From: Calcarisporiella thermophila CBS 279.70
Taxonomy: Eukaryota > Calcarisporiellomycota
Assembly: GCF_041956535.1 (NCBI RefSeq)
Contig: NW_027192209.1
Location: 136,092-200,091 of the forward strand
Direction of reading: 5' to 3'
DNA length: 64,000 nucleotides
Part shown: piece after piece, positions 11,497-23,318 of the stretch
Layout: each line of letters starts with the position of its first letter
How positions within the stretch are numbered: position 1 is the stretch's first letter
The notes under the pieces: generated by a model
The model's input: only the letters and a program-made list of their open reading frames with translations
Databases searched by the model: none
What the model was told of the DNA's origin: nothing
Position numbers and translations under genes: made by a program

Positions 11497-13880
11497 TCAA
11501 ACAACCTTCTTTTGCAAAGTGTTTGGCCCAGAGCCCCATATTTCCTCCAAATCCTCGCTTGTCAGCGTCCACCCGAAACCATCATCGGGCTGCACTTCTT
11601 CGTGATGGACCGGAATGATGCGTGCAGTATCGAAATCAGCAAAGATCTGGGGGCCACGCTCGTTAATGAGGGTGGTTATGTCCTGAGCTAGCCGCTCACG
11701 CAAGTTGCGTAGAGCTTCGACAGAGCATCGTGAATTGGGTAGGATTGCCATTAGGAGGGGTTTTAGAGATCTAATCAGTAGAAGAGAAGGAGGGTTAACG
11801 GGGGCAATATTTTGCAGTTAAAAAAAAAAGAGCGTCGGCCACTGCCTACCGATAAATGTCCAGTCCATTTTCGCCAAATCGCAAGCCAGCGTAGCTGATG
11901 GCAGGTAGGATGACCAAACTTGTGAGTATAGGCGCTGCAAGCCTTTGGCGCAACGGTAGACCATACGAAACGGCCAACATAAATGCAATTATTGCATAAA
12001 AAGAGTAGAGTAATGGGACGAGCACAAGAGCCACAATTAATTTCCAAGACGCCATCACATCAGTGGCCCTAATCTTGACGGAGGAGGAGGCCAAAGCCTC
12101 TGTTTCGCAAGATGAAAAAGTTTAGGCGACACGCTCTAGCTTATAAACAGGGGCGTTCATGGGATATTCATACCTTTAGCCTTACGATAGCTGATTATTT
12201 TTGCCACAATGATCACGGGGAAGTTCAAAATTAAGCTAGGAAGTGCAAGTGCGCCTAGGACCACAAGTAAAGTAAAACGGCAAACAAGGAGCGAGAACGC
12301 CCAAAGGCGATTCGTCTTTACGGCACCCACTTGGTGGTCTTTTAGGCCGTAGTATTTAAGAATCTGATTGTACGCAAGTACTTTTCTTCGAAGCTCTTTG
12401 ACCTCGGGCTCGTCCTGTTCATGTGGAAATAAAAGGATATCAGTAAAATGATTAAGCAAACTGCATACAAGCATAAAAAAGATTACCTTTAATTTGTTGT
12501 AGCCAATCACTAATCGTCTGTTCAATTCGACGACTTCGGAAAGCTTCAGGTGGTGATGCTGGGGCCTGTAGAGACGACGAGTTGCTTGGATAACCTACAT
12601 TTAAAATCTCGAAGCTTGAAAACAAAGCTAATGTAAAGTAGGGAAACAGTCTTTTCACCCATACCATCAATGTCTCATAGTCGGGTGTATTTACGGTAAC
12701 GCTCAGCAACGCCTTATATATCATGTCCAAGAGTTCGCCGCATGCCTGTCGCTTCTCCTCTCCTCCCTTCGTGAATTTTTCTACGAGATGCTTGGGGATG
12801 GTTAGAGGCTTTCCGAATTCAACCACAGCGCGGGAGCGGAACTTGTGAGCATGAAAGTAATTCAACCCTATATTTCAGGCAATAAGTTCACCTCTCTCTT
12901 TAGGGGATCTTAAAAGCGCCAACTTACCACAAGGAACAATCTTCAAGTCCAGGTTAGGATTATTTGCCATAGCACCTAGAGCCATAATAGTCACACCCGC
13001 TGCATGGAATCATATTAGCTGCGCCGACTTTTGACATCCAAATCTTTTATAATATGGATTACCTTTCAGTGGCAGAAGTTCAGCGCGGTCATGCGATCCT
13101 CCCTCTGGGAAAATTCCGAAACAGCCACCCTTATCTAATTCCTTGTAGACAGCGCCGTACACGCGTGATTGGTCCACATGAGGCATAATCTTGTACTTGG
13201 CACCGTTCTTCAGTAACTCTACCAAATTCGCATCACTGACATCCTTCGTGAGCAAAAGCTCAGAGTCGGAGACCACCTCTGCAACTTCGTACGTCGCTAG
13301 AGGAAACACAACTTTATACCGGGGACCGAAATCGCGAGAAAATGAAGTCCCTTCTCCGGTGAGGACGCGTGGTTTGGTGGGGTCTTTCAAGAATATCAGT
13401 CCTTGGCCACTCTTGGTGATATCCTGGGGTCGAGCAACCGGAACTTCAGCAAATATGGAGTAAGAATACTGAGTTAATGAAGGAAAATAGACATGGTTTA
13501 CTAGAATGAGCGGCCTTTGCGAACGCGCCGATTACTTTTCTGTGGTAAGATTTCTCGGCGATCAAAAACGAAATCTTTCGCCTGCAACTTCGCATTATCA
13601 TTAATGGATCTACAAACTTTGCCGCAATGAAACAAAAATAAAATAACAAATTTCATATTGAGTGCACCCATTCATTCATTACTCTGTTGAATAAAGAGCA
13701 GTGAGCATATATAAAGGTATTGAGAGCTACCTGATTGGCATGTGGAGCCGCAACGAAAATGACCGGCCCCGTCTTGGGCGTCATGTGTGAGCCCCGCGAT
13801 TTCACCTCGCGGAAAAAGATATGAATAATAAAACTGAAGAACCCGACGATCAACTCATAAATGATACCCCGCTCCCACAT
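11497..13880 (-). CDS. SCT1: Glycerol-3-phosphate O-acyltransferase (Sct1/Gpt2 type)
   Basis: This enzyme makes lysophosphatidic acid from glycerol-3-phosphate (or dihydroxyacetone phosphate) and acyl-CoA at the ER, the first step of glycerolipid synthesis. The chosen start is ATG 13880. It gives MWERGIIYELIVGFFSFIIH, a membrane segment placed as in yeast homologues, then FFREV and the acyltransferase motif VAAPHANQ, completed after an intron by FVDPL (the H-x4-D box). Further motifs are FIPEGGSHDR-like FGIFPEGGSHDR near 13100 and RAVVEFGKP near 12830. The C-terminal half has two hydrophobic stretches (about 12180-12300 and 11860-12060). The last exon has the family tail with LGP-like ERGPQIFADFDTARI. 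At least six introns. Domain order and motifs make the family secure; the exact paralogue is not. Confidence 0.9.
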
Positions 13881-14096
13881 ATCTATGGATTGCTGGCTAG
13901 AGAGAAAAGAAGACAAAATAGAAGACACGTTCCGTGAAGCCCCGTGAAGTTTGGGTGAAGGTCACTTCTTAAAGGCATTCAATCCCAGAAATCGGGACGA
14001 ATGCAAGCCACATGAGCGTCCGTGTTTTCTTGTGACTTGCAACCTATCCGTTGTTTCGCCTTCTATTTTCGTTTAATATATTTCTCGCGACTAGCT

Positions 14097-15352
14097 ATGG
14101 TATTCAAGTTTAATTTCTCGGTAAGCTAATGAAAAAGAAAATTATCCTCCTTGATCCCTGCTGATGATATTACCAGCAAGATGAAGATGAAGACAGCGTT
14201 GTGCCCGTAGTCGAGGATAATGTCGCTCCTGCTCTTCCTAGTCGGAAGGTTGAATTGGAACAACTAGTAGGTTGAAGCGATCTAAATCTCGATCCGTGCT
14301 GTGTATAATATTGTGCCCATCTGCTTCACACTAGGCTAGTGTTCTTCCACAAGAGCTTCAAGCGGAATCCATTCCCATCCAGGGCCTTCCATGTCCACTA
14401 TTCAAAAGAGACCTCGCTGACATCAAATTTCAATTAGCGCAGGAGGATTCCATGGAGGGTAACTCGCTCTCTTATTTGGCCGATAATTGCGATCTTGTTA
14501 AAGGGGTTTATGAAGGTAGTACTCTTACTACACGGTTTGAATGCAACAGAAAGTATAAATTTTGATAATAATATAGGAGGATTCAAGACATGGGAATGTT
14601 CCCTGGATTTAGCATCGTATATAAGCCAGAATCTCACAAACACGGAGCTGGAGCACAAATCCATACTAGAGGTACATGTCAGTATATCTGGGTTGCTCTC
14701 CGGGTGTCCCCACCCTTGATTATATTAATGATTCAATTTAGCTTGGGTGTGGCTCTGCTCTCCCCGGCATAGCTGCTCTGCTCGTCTCTCCAACAGCCCG
14801 AGTTGACTTCCAGGACTACAATGATCAGGTGTTGTCTCTGCTCACTTTCCCAAATATTGTGCTCAACACGGTGGCCAGAGAGCATGTAACCGAGAACAAT
14901 GGCGCGATAGAACTACAGGTGGATCAGCAATACATTCCCGGTCGTGTGCGGTTATTCGCGGGAGATTGGGGAAGTTTACTGGTAATACCCAAGTCTTTGG
15001 TAGCTTGCTAATGTCTCCATAACCGTCTCTAAACTTTTGCTTGCCCTAGAACACGCTTGATCTTTCCGAAGAAACAAAATACGACCTTATACTCACCTCC
15101 GAAACTATTTACTCGGAGGAATCTATACCCAAGCTCTATAGCGTGATCAAGAGTGCTCTAAAACCCTCCGGAGTAGTTCTTGTAGCCGCAAAGAACATTT
15201 ATTTCGGAGTTGGAGGAGGCATTCTTGCATTTAAGGCTTTGGTTCAACAAGACGGGATGTTCGACGTGCAGACCGTTTGGGAGACAAGCGGAAACAATGT
15301 TGTGAGGCGAGAGGTTCTTAAGCTTATTCGAAAAATTGATTTCCCACGATAA
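14097..15352 (+). CDS. HPM1: Protein-histidine N-methyltransferase (HPM1/METTL18)
   Basis: Hpm1 methylates one histidine of ribosomal protein uL3 using S-adenosylmethionine. The start is ATG 14097 (MVFKFNFS, exon 14097-14120). Exon 2 is 14177-14266 and exon 3 begins at 14335. The joins are all in frame. The conserved path reads DLVKGVYE, then GGFKTWECSLDLASYI, then after an intron LGCGSALPGIAALLVSP, the SAM-binding motif. FQDYNDQVL and LNTVAREHV follow, then GDWGSLL, and the last exon gives YDLILTSETIYSEESIPKLY and ends RKIDFPR. All hallmarks of METTL18 are present, including the acidic first exons. It is divergent from the acyltransferase gene, with only about 215 bases between the two starts. 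Confidence 0.93.
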
Positions 15353-15592
15353 TTCTCACGGTGCAGAGAGGGAGGGTGGAGGGAAGCATGAGTACAGACA
15401 TGCAAAACCTGCTATGTAGTGTAATTTATATTTCATTTAAACCCAAGTATATATAAATATACACCCGCAATCGGTAGGGGAGGTAAAGGCACATACAACT
15501 TCTGTCAAAAGAATAAAAATAAAAAAAGGGAGGGGGAGAAGAGGTAGAAAGCCAGAATTATAATAAAAAAATCCTTAATTAATCAGAATCGA

Positions 15593-17918
15593 TCAAAATG
15601 CCTCAATCGGAATTCGCATTCTATTCATTTCCATTCTTCGTTGCAGCCTAGTGACATTACAGGATGGGACGCGCAGTTCCTTGCCGAACTGGTACAGGGT
15701 CCAGGCGGCAACTCCGTTTGACCATCCGAACCCAGCCTGCACTTCATATTCACCTCCTTCGCCCTTCTCGCCCACTTCTTCAGCGTTGAACTTCTCGAAC
15801 ATGTGCCCGTCATCGGTCTCGCCTGGTAACTTCTGCAACAAATCGGGCACGCTACCGCCCGTCTCATACCAGGCACAGAACGCAGATCGAATATAGTGCT
15901 CACCAACCTCTCGAGCAAGGGAATAGAGCCCCGCAGGGTCATTCTCAGGGGACTCGGGCGCGGGCACAATTTCCTTATAATCTATTTCTTCGTCTTTGGA
16001 ACCGCTCTCCTTGCCTTTATTCTCGTTCTTGTCCTTGTTGTCATCCGCTTTTCTCTCGGTGTCATTGGCTTCATCGGCTTCCGCTTCGTCACCGTCGGCC
16101 GCTTGTCGACGTGCCAGCTTAGGACGATTTCTGATGGCCTCTCCGTAATCCTGGTATACATTGAGGATGGCTCTCACGAGAGCATAGTCAAGCGGAGGCC
16201 AGGCATTGGGGAAGTCCCATTGCTGACCTGTTTTGATCAGGGTGGCTGGCATTGCTCCAGGATATTGTTTGATAAGCTCTTGGATCTTGGCGAAAGCAGT
16301 CGCGGGGGCATTCGGGTCACTATCGAACTTTTTCGGGTAAGCGCGAGCCCTAGAGTAAGAATAAGGGTATTTAATAGTTTCTAGCAACAGCATAGTCGCC
16401 GACCCTACTCCCCCCCTCTCTAACACCTCCTCCTTCCTCCATCTCCCTTCGATAAAATTTTTTACTTACCAGTAGGGCCAAAATTGGGCCAAGGACCACA
16501 CTTCGGATTTCTGGCCAGAGGTTAGATTAAAATCGTGGAACGTGTTCGATGCCTCGTCATACAAGAGAGCTTCCATGGCGTTCCGGCGCTCTTTTGCTTG
16601 TTTATCGTAGAAGGCTGCCTTTTTACCATCTCCACCCTCACGATGCCAGCCGGAGAGCAGGCGCTCATTCATGTAGAGCACCGAATTCAAGTCCACCGGG
16701 ACGATTTGTCGGACATGGAGGGCACGGAGAAGTGGATAGAGACTGGTGGCATTATCGCGATTCCAGCTCCAGCGCGCCGAGTAGTCCCAGCCGGTTTCTG
16801 CACCCGTGGCCAGGTCCGCGTAGAGCTCCTCTTTGGCTTTGGCATCCAGACCGGACTCTTCCACTGTGTGCCAGTCTGGAGCGAATCCCTCAGGGCGTGG
16901 GAGACTGTTTTGAACAATGTAGCGGTTGAGAGTGTAGGATTTCCCATTGGAGCTTGCCTGCACTGTCGTGTTCGACTGCCAGAACTTGTACTCTTTATCG
17001 AGGGCCGGGAGGGCAAGCTTCAGGATCTCGGTGTCCCCAGAATAGTCCACATAAGATTTGACCATGGCGGCGAGGAGTGGGGGTTGGGAGCGATTGTGGT
17101 AATAAATACGTGCCCCGTTTGCTATCATGTGGGCCAGGGAGGGGGAATAAAGGAGAGGAAGACTTTTAAACACCAGCGAAAATTACCAAAGCAAAGAGAG
17201 CCAACACTTACGCACAAATCCAAGTTTGTCTATAAAATCAAAGAAATTCAAGAGCATTTCTTTGCTGGTATCATAAAGCTCACCCAGCAGCATGCCCTGA
17301 AGAGTGAAGAAGGTATCCCTACAATCATGTCAAGGAAGAAAAGAGTTTAAACATGGGGGAAGCACGTCTACTTAAGGAGGGTCCTTCTTACCAGTAGTAG
17401 AATTCTCTGAATCTTCCTCCAGGGACGACGAACGTGTGATTTGGCTTGATCAAGCTGGACACACAGCCCTCGCAGAGCATTGAGAAGTCGGCTTTTCTTG
17501 TCAAATTGGGCCAAAACGCGTGAACACGCTTCGCAAATCCTCGCAGAGTCAAGTCGTCGATGGACTGGAGAAACTCAGGATCAGCCTTGAAGTCGGGAAG
17601 GTCGGCCGGTTTAATCTCGATGCCTGCTTCAAGGAAATTAGCCCCCACAAACTGCTTCAGCTGATCCACGGAGGGATTGGGAGGCAGCTTTGCAAATTCG
17701 TCCAGCACGGCCTTAGGCGGCTTGGTGGTGGGCATGTCGACGAAGGTCTTGCTGTCCTTGAAGAGGGATGAGAGTTGGATCGTCTTCAGCATGTCACCGT
17801 AGCAGTAGATGGGAGAGTCGCATGTTGGCCATGTCTTGACAGAGGTTTGGTCCGCGGGAGTGGGGGCGGAATTCACGGTTGTTAAGAAGAGAAATAGGAG
17901 CAAGAGTAAGCTAGGCAT
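15593..17918 (-). CDS. Secreted trehalase (glycoside hydrolase family 37)
   Basis: GH37 trehalase splits trehalose into two glucose molecules. ATG 17918 opens a signal peptide (MPSLLLLLFLFLTTVNSAPT), so the enzyme is secreted or vacuolar. The first exon ends in the family signature PGGRFREFYYW. Later come the GAETGWDYSARW segment, which holds the general-acid aspartate, and the second signature QWDFPNAWPP. The C-terminus has MFEKFN and GGEYEVQAGFGWSNGVAAW, the region of the catalytic base. There are at least three introns. The one at about 16484-16440 has a good GTAAGT donor but a purine-rich 3' end. A charged, low-complexity insertion of about 60 residues lies in the catalytic domain near 15930-16115. 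The rest matches the family length. Confidence 0.93.
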
Positions 17919-19148
17919 TGCTACTGGGGACGCGGGTCTAGGTGCGAGCTGGTGACTCTATGGCTACAAATACACTAGAGCGGCGACAACCACGGAACAA
18001 GACGCAGGGAGAAGGGGAGGTTGTAGGAACAAAGGAGAATAAACGGTCCTGAGCTGAGAGGAGAAAAAAATTAACTCCTACAAAGGAACGCCTAGAATTT
18101 ACGCGAATACTGCGAAAATCTCCCCAGGCCGAACTTAATTCGTTCGATTCCAGGCGAAAAATATTTTATTTCCTATTGTGGCCAAATGCTAATCTCCAGC
18201 TGCACGTGTTGGGGGGATTTTTTTATGCACAAATCTGCGGGGCATCATTTGTGTGTTGTCAAGTTTTTCCTTGATAATCCGCATTCGGCCGGTCTGGCCT
18301 CTCCCCGCATGCAGGCCGCACGCGATCTCCCCCACCTTTTCTCTTCTGCCCAGCCCTGCGGGCCACCGCGGCCCAACCTCCTGGTTACCACTGTCACGCC
18401 TAAAGTACTCCTCGAGGCGCATGCTTAACTCAAAGATGAGTTGGCTGGAACTCTCCGACTAGCTTTCGGAGAATGGCCGCTGTTGTGCCGTTTTCTAGCT
18501 AAACTCCTTTTTGCCATCGCCGCCAACTCTGTGCTTATCTGGCCCTTAGTACTGATTGTGGGTGAAGGAACAAGCTGCTTGCTTTCTCTTGCAAAAGGAC
18601 TTTATTGTACTTGTCCGACACAAAGACACCTCTCGTGTGCTGAGTGATGCTGGAGAAATACGGGGCCCCACCCTACTTCACAAAGCTCTTTCTAATCTCC
18701 GGGCCTTCGAGACCACTTTTAAGAGAACAATGGCAATCTCAATTTCCAAAAAAAAATTTTGAAATTGCTTTGAGGTGCAAAGCATTTGGCCCGCTTGAAA
18801 TGCATTACCGCATAATATTTACTCAATACAACGCCATAATTTTCTTTCACTGTCATCTCTCCTCCACATCTCTGCTAACGCAATAAGGCAGAGTAAAGGA
18901 GCAGCATAAACAAGGATTACCTCTCATTTTGGGAGGGATCGGACAAATCCCCCACTCCCGCCGGGGAGGGCTTAGCGTCAGGGGCCCAAGGAGGCTGATG
19001 GGAGTTTGATTTCCGCAATTGACAGCTTTTGCCTCAGAGTTTTACATGACAATTCTCTTTGATCTAATGCAATCTTGCAGCGGCAATCAATCATCCAAGG
19101 CAACTACGACAGAGGCGAACCAAAATCAAAACTTTGATTCTTTCTAAG
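17919..19148. other. Upstream region of trehalase, no gene seen
   Basis: No credible coding frame. It contains an AGGGG element at about 18014, upstream of trehalase, which matches the fungal stress response element; the motif is short and may be chance. A GC-richer patch lies at about 18290-18380. Confidence 0.45.
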
Positions 19149-19164
19149 CCCCCCCCCCCCCCCC
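19149..19164. repeat. Poly-C tract (16 C)
   Basis: An uninterrupted run of 16 cytosines in otherwise AT-rich DNA. The complementary strand is a G16 run, able to slip in replication or form a quadruplex between molecules. Confidence 0.9.
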
Positions 19165-19490
19165 GATAAACTAGAGCCAATTCCTAGACCGTTCATTATA
19201 ATATAGAAGGAATAATATCCCTGTTTCAAATTATCTTTATGACGATATTTTCTTCTTGGTGCCTACATACTTCCGTTCCCTTTCTTTGCCTAACACCTTT
19301 ATTTAGTCGCACCTACGGTTATGAGTATGTCGAAATTTGCTCTTATAATATATTGCTATTAGGGCCCCTTTATAGGGATTTGACCTGGCTTTAAGGGCCT
19401 CCAAAGGTTCCATGATTATTCATTCAACGCCATCTCTAATAACAATTAACCAAGGATGCGATTTGATAAACACCCAGTGTGAAATTGTAC

Positions 19491-19561
19491 CGCAGTCAAA
19501 TAGCCTTATGCAGACCTATACAATTATTGTAGAGGTCTGCATAAGGCTATTTGTGACTGCG
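19491..19561. repeat. Long imperfect palindrome 1
   Basis: The arms are 19491-19517 and 19533-19561 and pair as CGCAGTC(AC)AAATAGCC...AGACCT. The only difference is a two-base insertion in the right arm. The spacer continues the palindrome (CTATACAAT/ATTGTAGAG, one mismatch), so the whole 71 bases can fold into one hairpin. It lies between divergent genes. Confidence 0.92.
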
Positions 19562-19565
19562 ACTT

Positions 19566-19613
19566 TTTCGTAAACAGCAGAAAAACATTATGTTTTTTCT
19601 GCTGTTTGCGAAA
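19566..19613. repeat. Long imperfect palindrome 2
   Basis: Left arm 19566-19588 and right arm 19590-19613 pair with one mismatch (GTAAAC against GCAAAC) and one extra A, leaving a one-base centre. It begins four bases after palindrome 1. Together they form two adjacent hairpins. Confidence 0.92.
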
Positions 19614-19878
19614 TATAGAATAACATGACTGCCCGAAGTTTTCACTGTGACGTCGTTCCTAATCCTGCTTGTGGCTTAGTTCAACTTTGAAAATGCAAAT
19701 AAACCCATGAGGTTAAGGAGAGAAAGATGGAAATAGATAAAAGTAAAAAAGAACTAGTACTGTTCATAGCGAAGTAGCTGGATAGCATAAGCAAAAGTGG
19801 ATCACATATATCGCTGCAATTATAATTATATATGTATCAACAGCCGAAGCTAAAGTCTCAAATCAAATTTCAATGAAA

Positions 19879-19903
19879 ATATATCAAATTTGATTTGATA
19901 TAT
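19879..19903. repeat. Perfect inverted repeat, 11-base arms
   Basis: ATATATCAAAT at 19879-19889 and its exact complement at 19893-19903, with a three-base loop. Third member of the hairpin cluster. Confidence 0.85.
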
Positions 19904-19988
19904 CAAAGCATCAGGCTTCCCACTGATACCTATCTTTACCCCATCTTTTGCCACTAGGAAATGGTGATGTTAAATTATATGGATTATA

Positions 19989-20012
19989 TCCTCCTGGGAT
20001 TCCTTAGGAGGA
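19989..20012. repeat. Short inverted repeat, TCCTCCT/AGGAGGA
   Basis: Seven-base arms separated by ten bases. Weak on its own, but it is the fourth inverted repeat within about 520 bases. Confidence 0.6.
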
Positions 20013-20910
20013 CAGGGATTAGGAAGGAAGCCGCATAGGACTCAATTCGGCCCTTATCAAAATTCAAATTAAACCTTGGCCCATAGACAGTACTCATCAA
20101 CTAAACAAAATGAAAACCACAAAGTCCCTGTGCATCGCTTGTTCTACCTAATACCTGAAAAGCAGACTACAGCGGCCACTTCTTCACAGATGCTAAAAAC
20201 AATCAGATAAAAATCCTCTATAGTTCCCAAAGGGAATACAGCCCTGTTGCTATTGATATTGTTTAGATGGAGCACAAGATGGCAGCCGTGTTCCCGACAA
20301 GTTGAAATGGAATCGGCTATTCTTTTTGGATGAAACTTGCTCTTTTGGGAGCGGCCTAGTGCTTTCGAGCTTAGGCGCTGGGGCTTAGAGGGGGCTTCTG
20401 GGAACCGGTAGCTCGGCTTCTGCGGCCGAGCTTGAGGGGAGGATACTTATCGGCAAGAAATGGGCCACGCACTTTAGTCGGACGATTGCGGGAGTTCTCA
20501 TCCCCTCAGCATCTTGATGAAATCTCAATCGGACTCCAATCCTTTCGATGTCCTACTGGATTTCATTAAGTGATGAACTCCAAAATTGGAGCCGGGATTT
20601 GAAATGCTCTCTCCACGGCCCCATCCTGCTCGAATCAGATTCGTTCTGAGGCCGCGAGCGGGTACAGAGCCTTTCACTATGGGAAGCAGTTCGGTTGCCC
20701 CCTGCCCGCAACAAAGCGTTTAATAATCATAAAAAGGAAAGCGTTACACCAGCTCGAAAATTTACCTTGGATTTCTCGGCTCTAAAGCTCGGTTGAAAGA
20801 ATGGAAAACATAAATAAATAAATAGGCTTCAGGCCGTTTTCAAATGAAACTCTTTTTTCTCTTTTCAATAGGAAAGGACTACTCTACGGCCAGAGCAGGC
20901 TCGTACATCG
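20013..20910. other. Upstream region of the MFS transporter gene
   Basis: No credible coding frame. A GC-rich hairpin (AGCTCGGC / GCCGAGCT) sits near 20409-20432. The last 150 bases are AT-rich, as expected for a promoter. Confidence 0.45.
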
Positions 20911-22883
20911 ATGGCACCAGCACAGAAGGAAGCAAGCGAGGCGGGCGAGCTTTCGCTCGTGACAGAACCATCCATAATAGGCCACACGAAGGATTCGGTT
21001 TCGAAGCCGGGAGAAGTCAGTGAGGAAATGGGGAAGGAAAATGGACTGGAGGTGCCTACGTCCGAGTCCGATGGCTCCACGGTGGCTGAGAACGAGGTGA
21101 ACCGGGTGGAAAAAACAAAAGATGCTAAGGAAGAGGGGGAAACATCTCCGGATGCCAACGTGCCTCCTCCTGACAGTCCTCTCGGTTGTCTCGTAGTCGT
21201 TGCCACTTGGCTAGTGTATGTACCTGCCTTGAATTGCTTTTTCTTGACCCTTATTCCCTCGTCCAATTCACCATTTGTTGATCGAATTTCTCATGGATAC
21301 TTGCAGAAACTTTTATTGTTTGGCGGTGTGCTCCTACACATTTGGCGTCTATCAAGAGCGATATTTGACAGAGGTGTTTCCCAATCGATACTCATCGCTC
21401 CAAGTCTCCTTTGTCGGCTCCCTCTCAACCACCCTTCTTCTCGCATTCGGTCCCTTCGTGAATCCCATTATTCGCCTCTGCGGCAGCTATCGTATTTCTA
21501 TAATGGCGGGATGCTTGATTTGCGTGGTCGGATTGATATTAAGTAGTTTTGCTACCGAGGTAAAATACGCAGTTTTCTTGTGTTTCATGATGCAATGCGC
21601 GTTACTAACACTTTCTTTTGTTGCGTCTCAGCTCTGGCAAATATTCCTGACGCAAGGATTCCTTCTCGGATTCGGGTCATCTCTTGCATTCTACTCCTCC
21701 ATCACCTTGCCTGCTGAATGGTTAGAAGCATCATATTTTCTAACTTTAATGCATTGAATTCGCAAGAGACTAATCAGAGTCTTTTCTCCTAGGTTCGAGA
21801 AACGGAGGGGCTTTGCCACTGGTATTGCATTGTCTGGAGGAGGTCTAGGTGGATTGGCTCTCAATCCGCTGATTCGCGTTGTGATTGATAAGGCTGGCTA
21901 CCGTTGGTCACTGCGCGTGCTTGCCTTGATCGGCTTTGTCTTCCTCTCTGTCGCAGCTCTCCTCGCTCGCCCACGTATCAAACAGCGCAGATTCAATAAT
22001 CGCAAAATCATTGATTTCTCCGTGATCAATCGGCACCTTACCATTCTTCTTGGCTGCGGATTTTTCATCAGCTTTGGTGAGTTTGTGTTGCTGGCCTGCA
22101 TCGCGGATAGGATAAAAGCTAATCCAATATGCTACAGGATATATGGCGCCATTCTTCTATCTTAATAGCTTTGCTCTGCACATCGGAGTGGAGCCCACCC
22201 TTGCCGCGACTCTGACGGGTATTATGTCGGGAACCAACAGCTGTTTCCGAATTCTCCTAGGCTTCGTCTCTGATTACTTGTAGGCCATTCTTATTACATA
22301 GATGGGTGCACGCGCAAATTCACCAACTTTCTTTTTTCTTTCAACAATAGCGGTCGTCTAAATACCCTACTCTGGTGCACGCTGTTTGCGGGATTGGTTA
22401 CAATGATCATCTGGCCACTGTCAAACTCCCTCGGTGTTCTCATTATTTTCGTCATCCTGTATGGTGGACTGGGTGGTAAGTGGAGGGAGATTTCATTTTT
22501 TTGGCCGACCATACCATAATCTCATTCTCAACTCGCACTGTAGGCGCCTATGTCAGTCTATACCCTGTTGTGATATCCGATTTAGTCCCACCGGAGGATC
22601 TAAATAACGCACTCGCCCTCGTGTATAGTATTTCGATCTTTGGATATCTTTGCGGTAAATATCAGCATGATTTTAGTCTCTCCACCTTTTGGGCATCTAA
22701 TCACGCTTTTATCCTACCCTTACCCCTCCAGGTCCGCCTCTCGCTGGAATCCTCTTGGATATGACTGGGAGGGAAAACTTCGTACCACTAGCCGAGTTTG
22801 CTGGTGGTTGTACTGTGGCTGCCTCCTTATTCTTATTTGCACTTAGATTCGTTCTTTCCAGAAATCTTCTCAAAAAAATATAA
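20911..22883 (+). CDS. Major facilitator superfamily transporter, monocarboxylate-porter-like
   Basis: Likely plasma-membrane carrier of the fungal monocarboxylate (MCT/Mch) group; the substrate cannot be told. ATG 20911 opens a polar acidic N-terminus of about 90 residues. Eight exons join in frame: 20911-21215, 21307-21559, 21632-21720, 21793-22076, 22138-22279, 22351-22475, 22544-22654 and 22732-22883. TM1 reads LGCLVVVATWLVNFYCLAVC and continues SYTFGVYQERYL, the usual start of MCT-like proteins. Then FEKRRGFATGIALSGGGLGG matches the R-x-G-x-A-x-G-x-A motif after TM4. Later segments include DYFGRLNTLLW and the final GPPLAGILLDMTGRENFV, also typical. The protein has about 12 hydrophobic segments. 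It is divergent from trehalase across 3 kb. Confidence 0.88.
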
Positions 22884-23318
22884 ACAACTTGATGTATTTA
22901 CCCTCATTATTTAATATTGATAGACTAATCGCCTAATCTCTTTGCACCTATCCTTGTTCTTTATCTTGACATGCATGCGCTTCTTTATTCAATAAAATTT
23001 GATCATTGATAGAAATTTGAGTTGGAAATATACAGTAGCTACTACGTTTTTAATTTTTCTTTGGCCTCCTATCACGCTCTCTCACATCTCTCTCTATTTT
23101 ATACCATTGGCGGTTCTTTAAATTTATGAGCTTTTGCTGCCTCTAACTGGAACAATGTTTTTTTTTTTTTGCTTAAGAGAAAGGAAAGACATACAATAGT
23201 GGCTAAAGACAGTTTCTACTAATCTACAGCAGGCATTTTTTTTAAATAGGGCATCTATAAATTTAGCCATCCACGATTAGTTACTTCTGAATTGATAAGA
23301 TATAGAATATACCGAAAT
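22884..23318. other. Convergent intergenic region
   Basis: 3' flanks of the MFS gene (+) and of the copper-protein gene (-). AT-rich, with a T13 run at 23158-23170. No gene seen. Confidence 0.5.

Noticed and set aside
15593-18000. Trehalase and neighbours as a trehalose-use cluster
   Set aside because: Flanking genes (HPM1, MFS of monocarboxylate type 3 kb away) have no link to trehalose.
20575-20660. TTCAAATCCCGGCTCC on the minus strand, like a tRNA B box
   Set aside because: The bases before TTCAAAT do not pair with CCCGG, so there is no T-arm.
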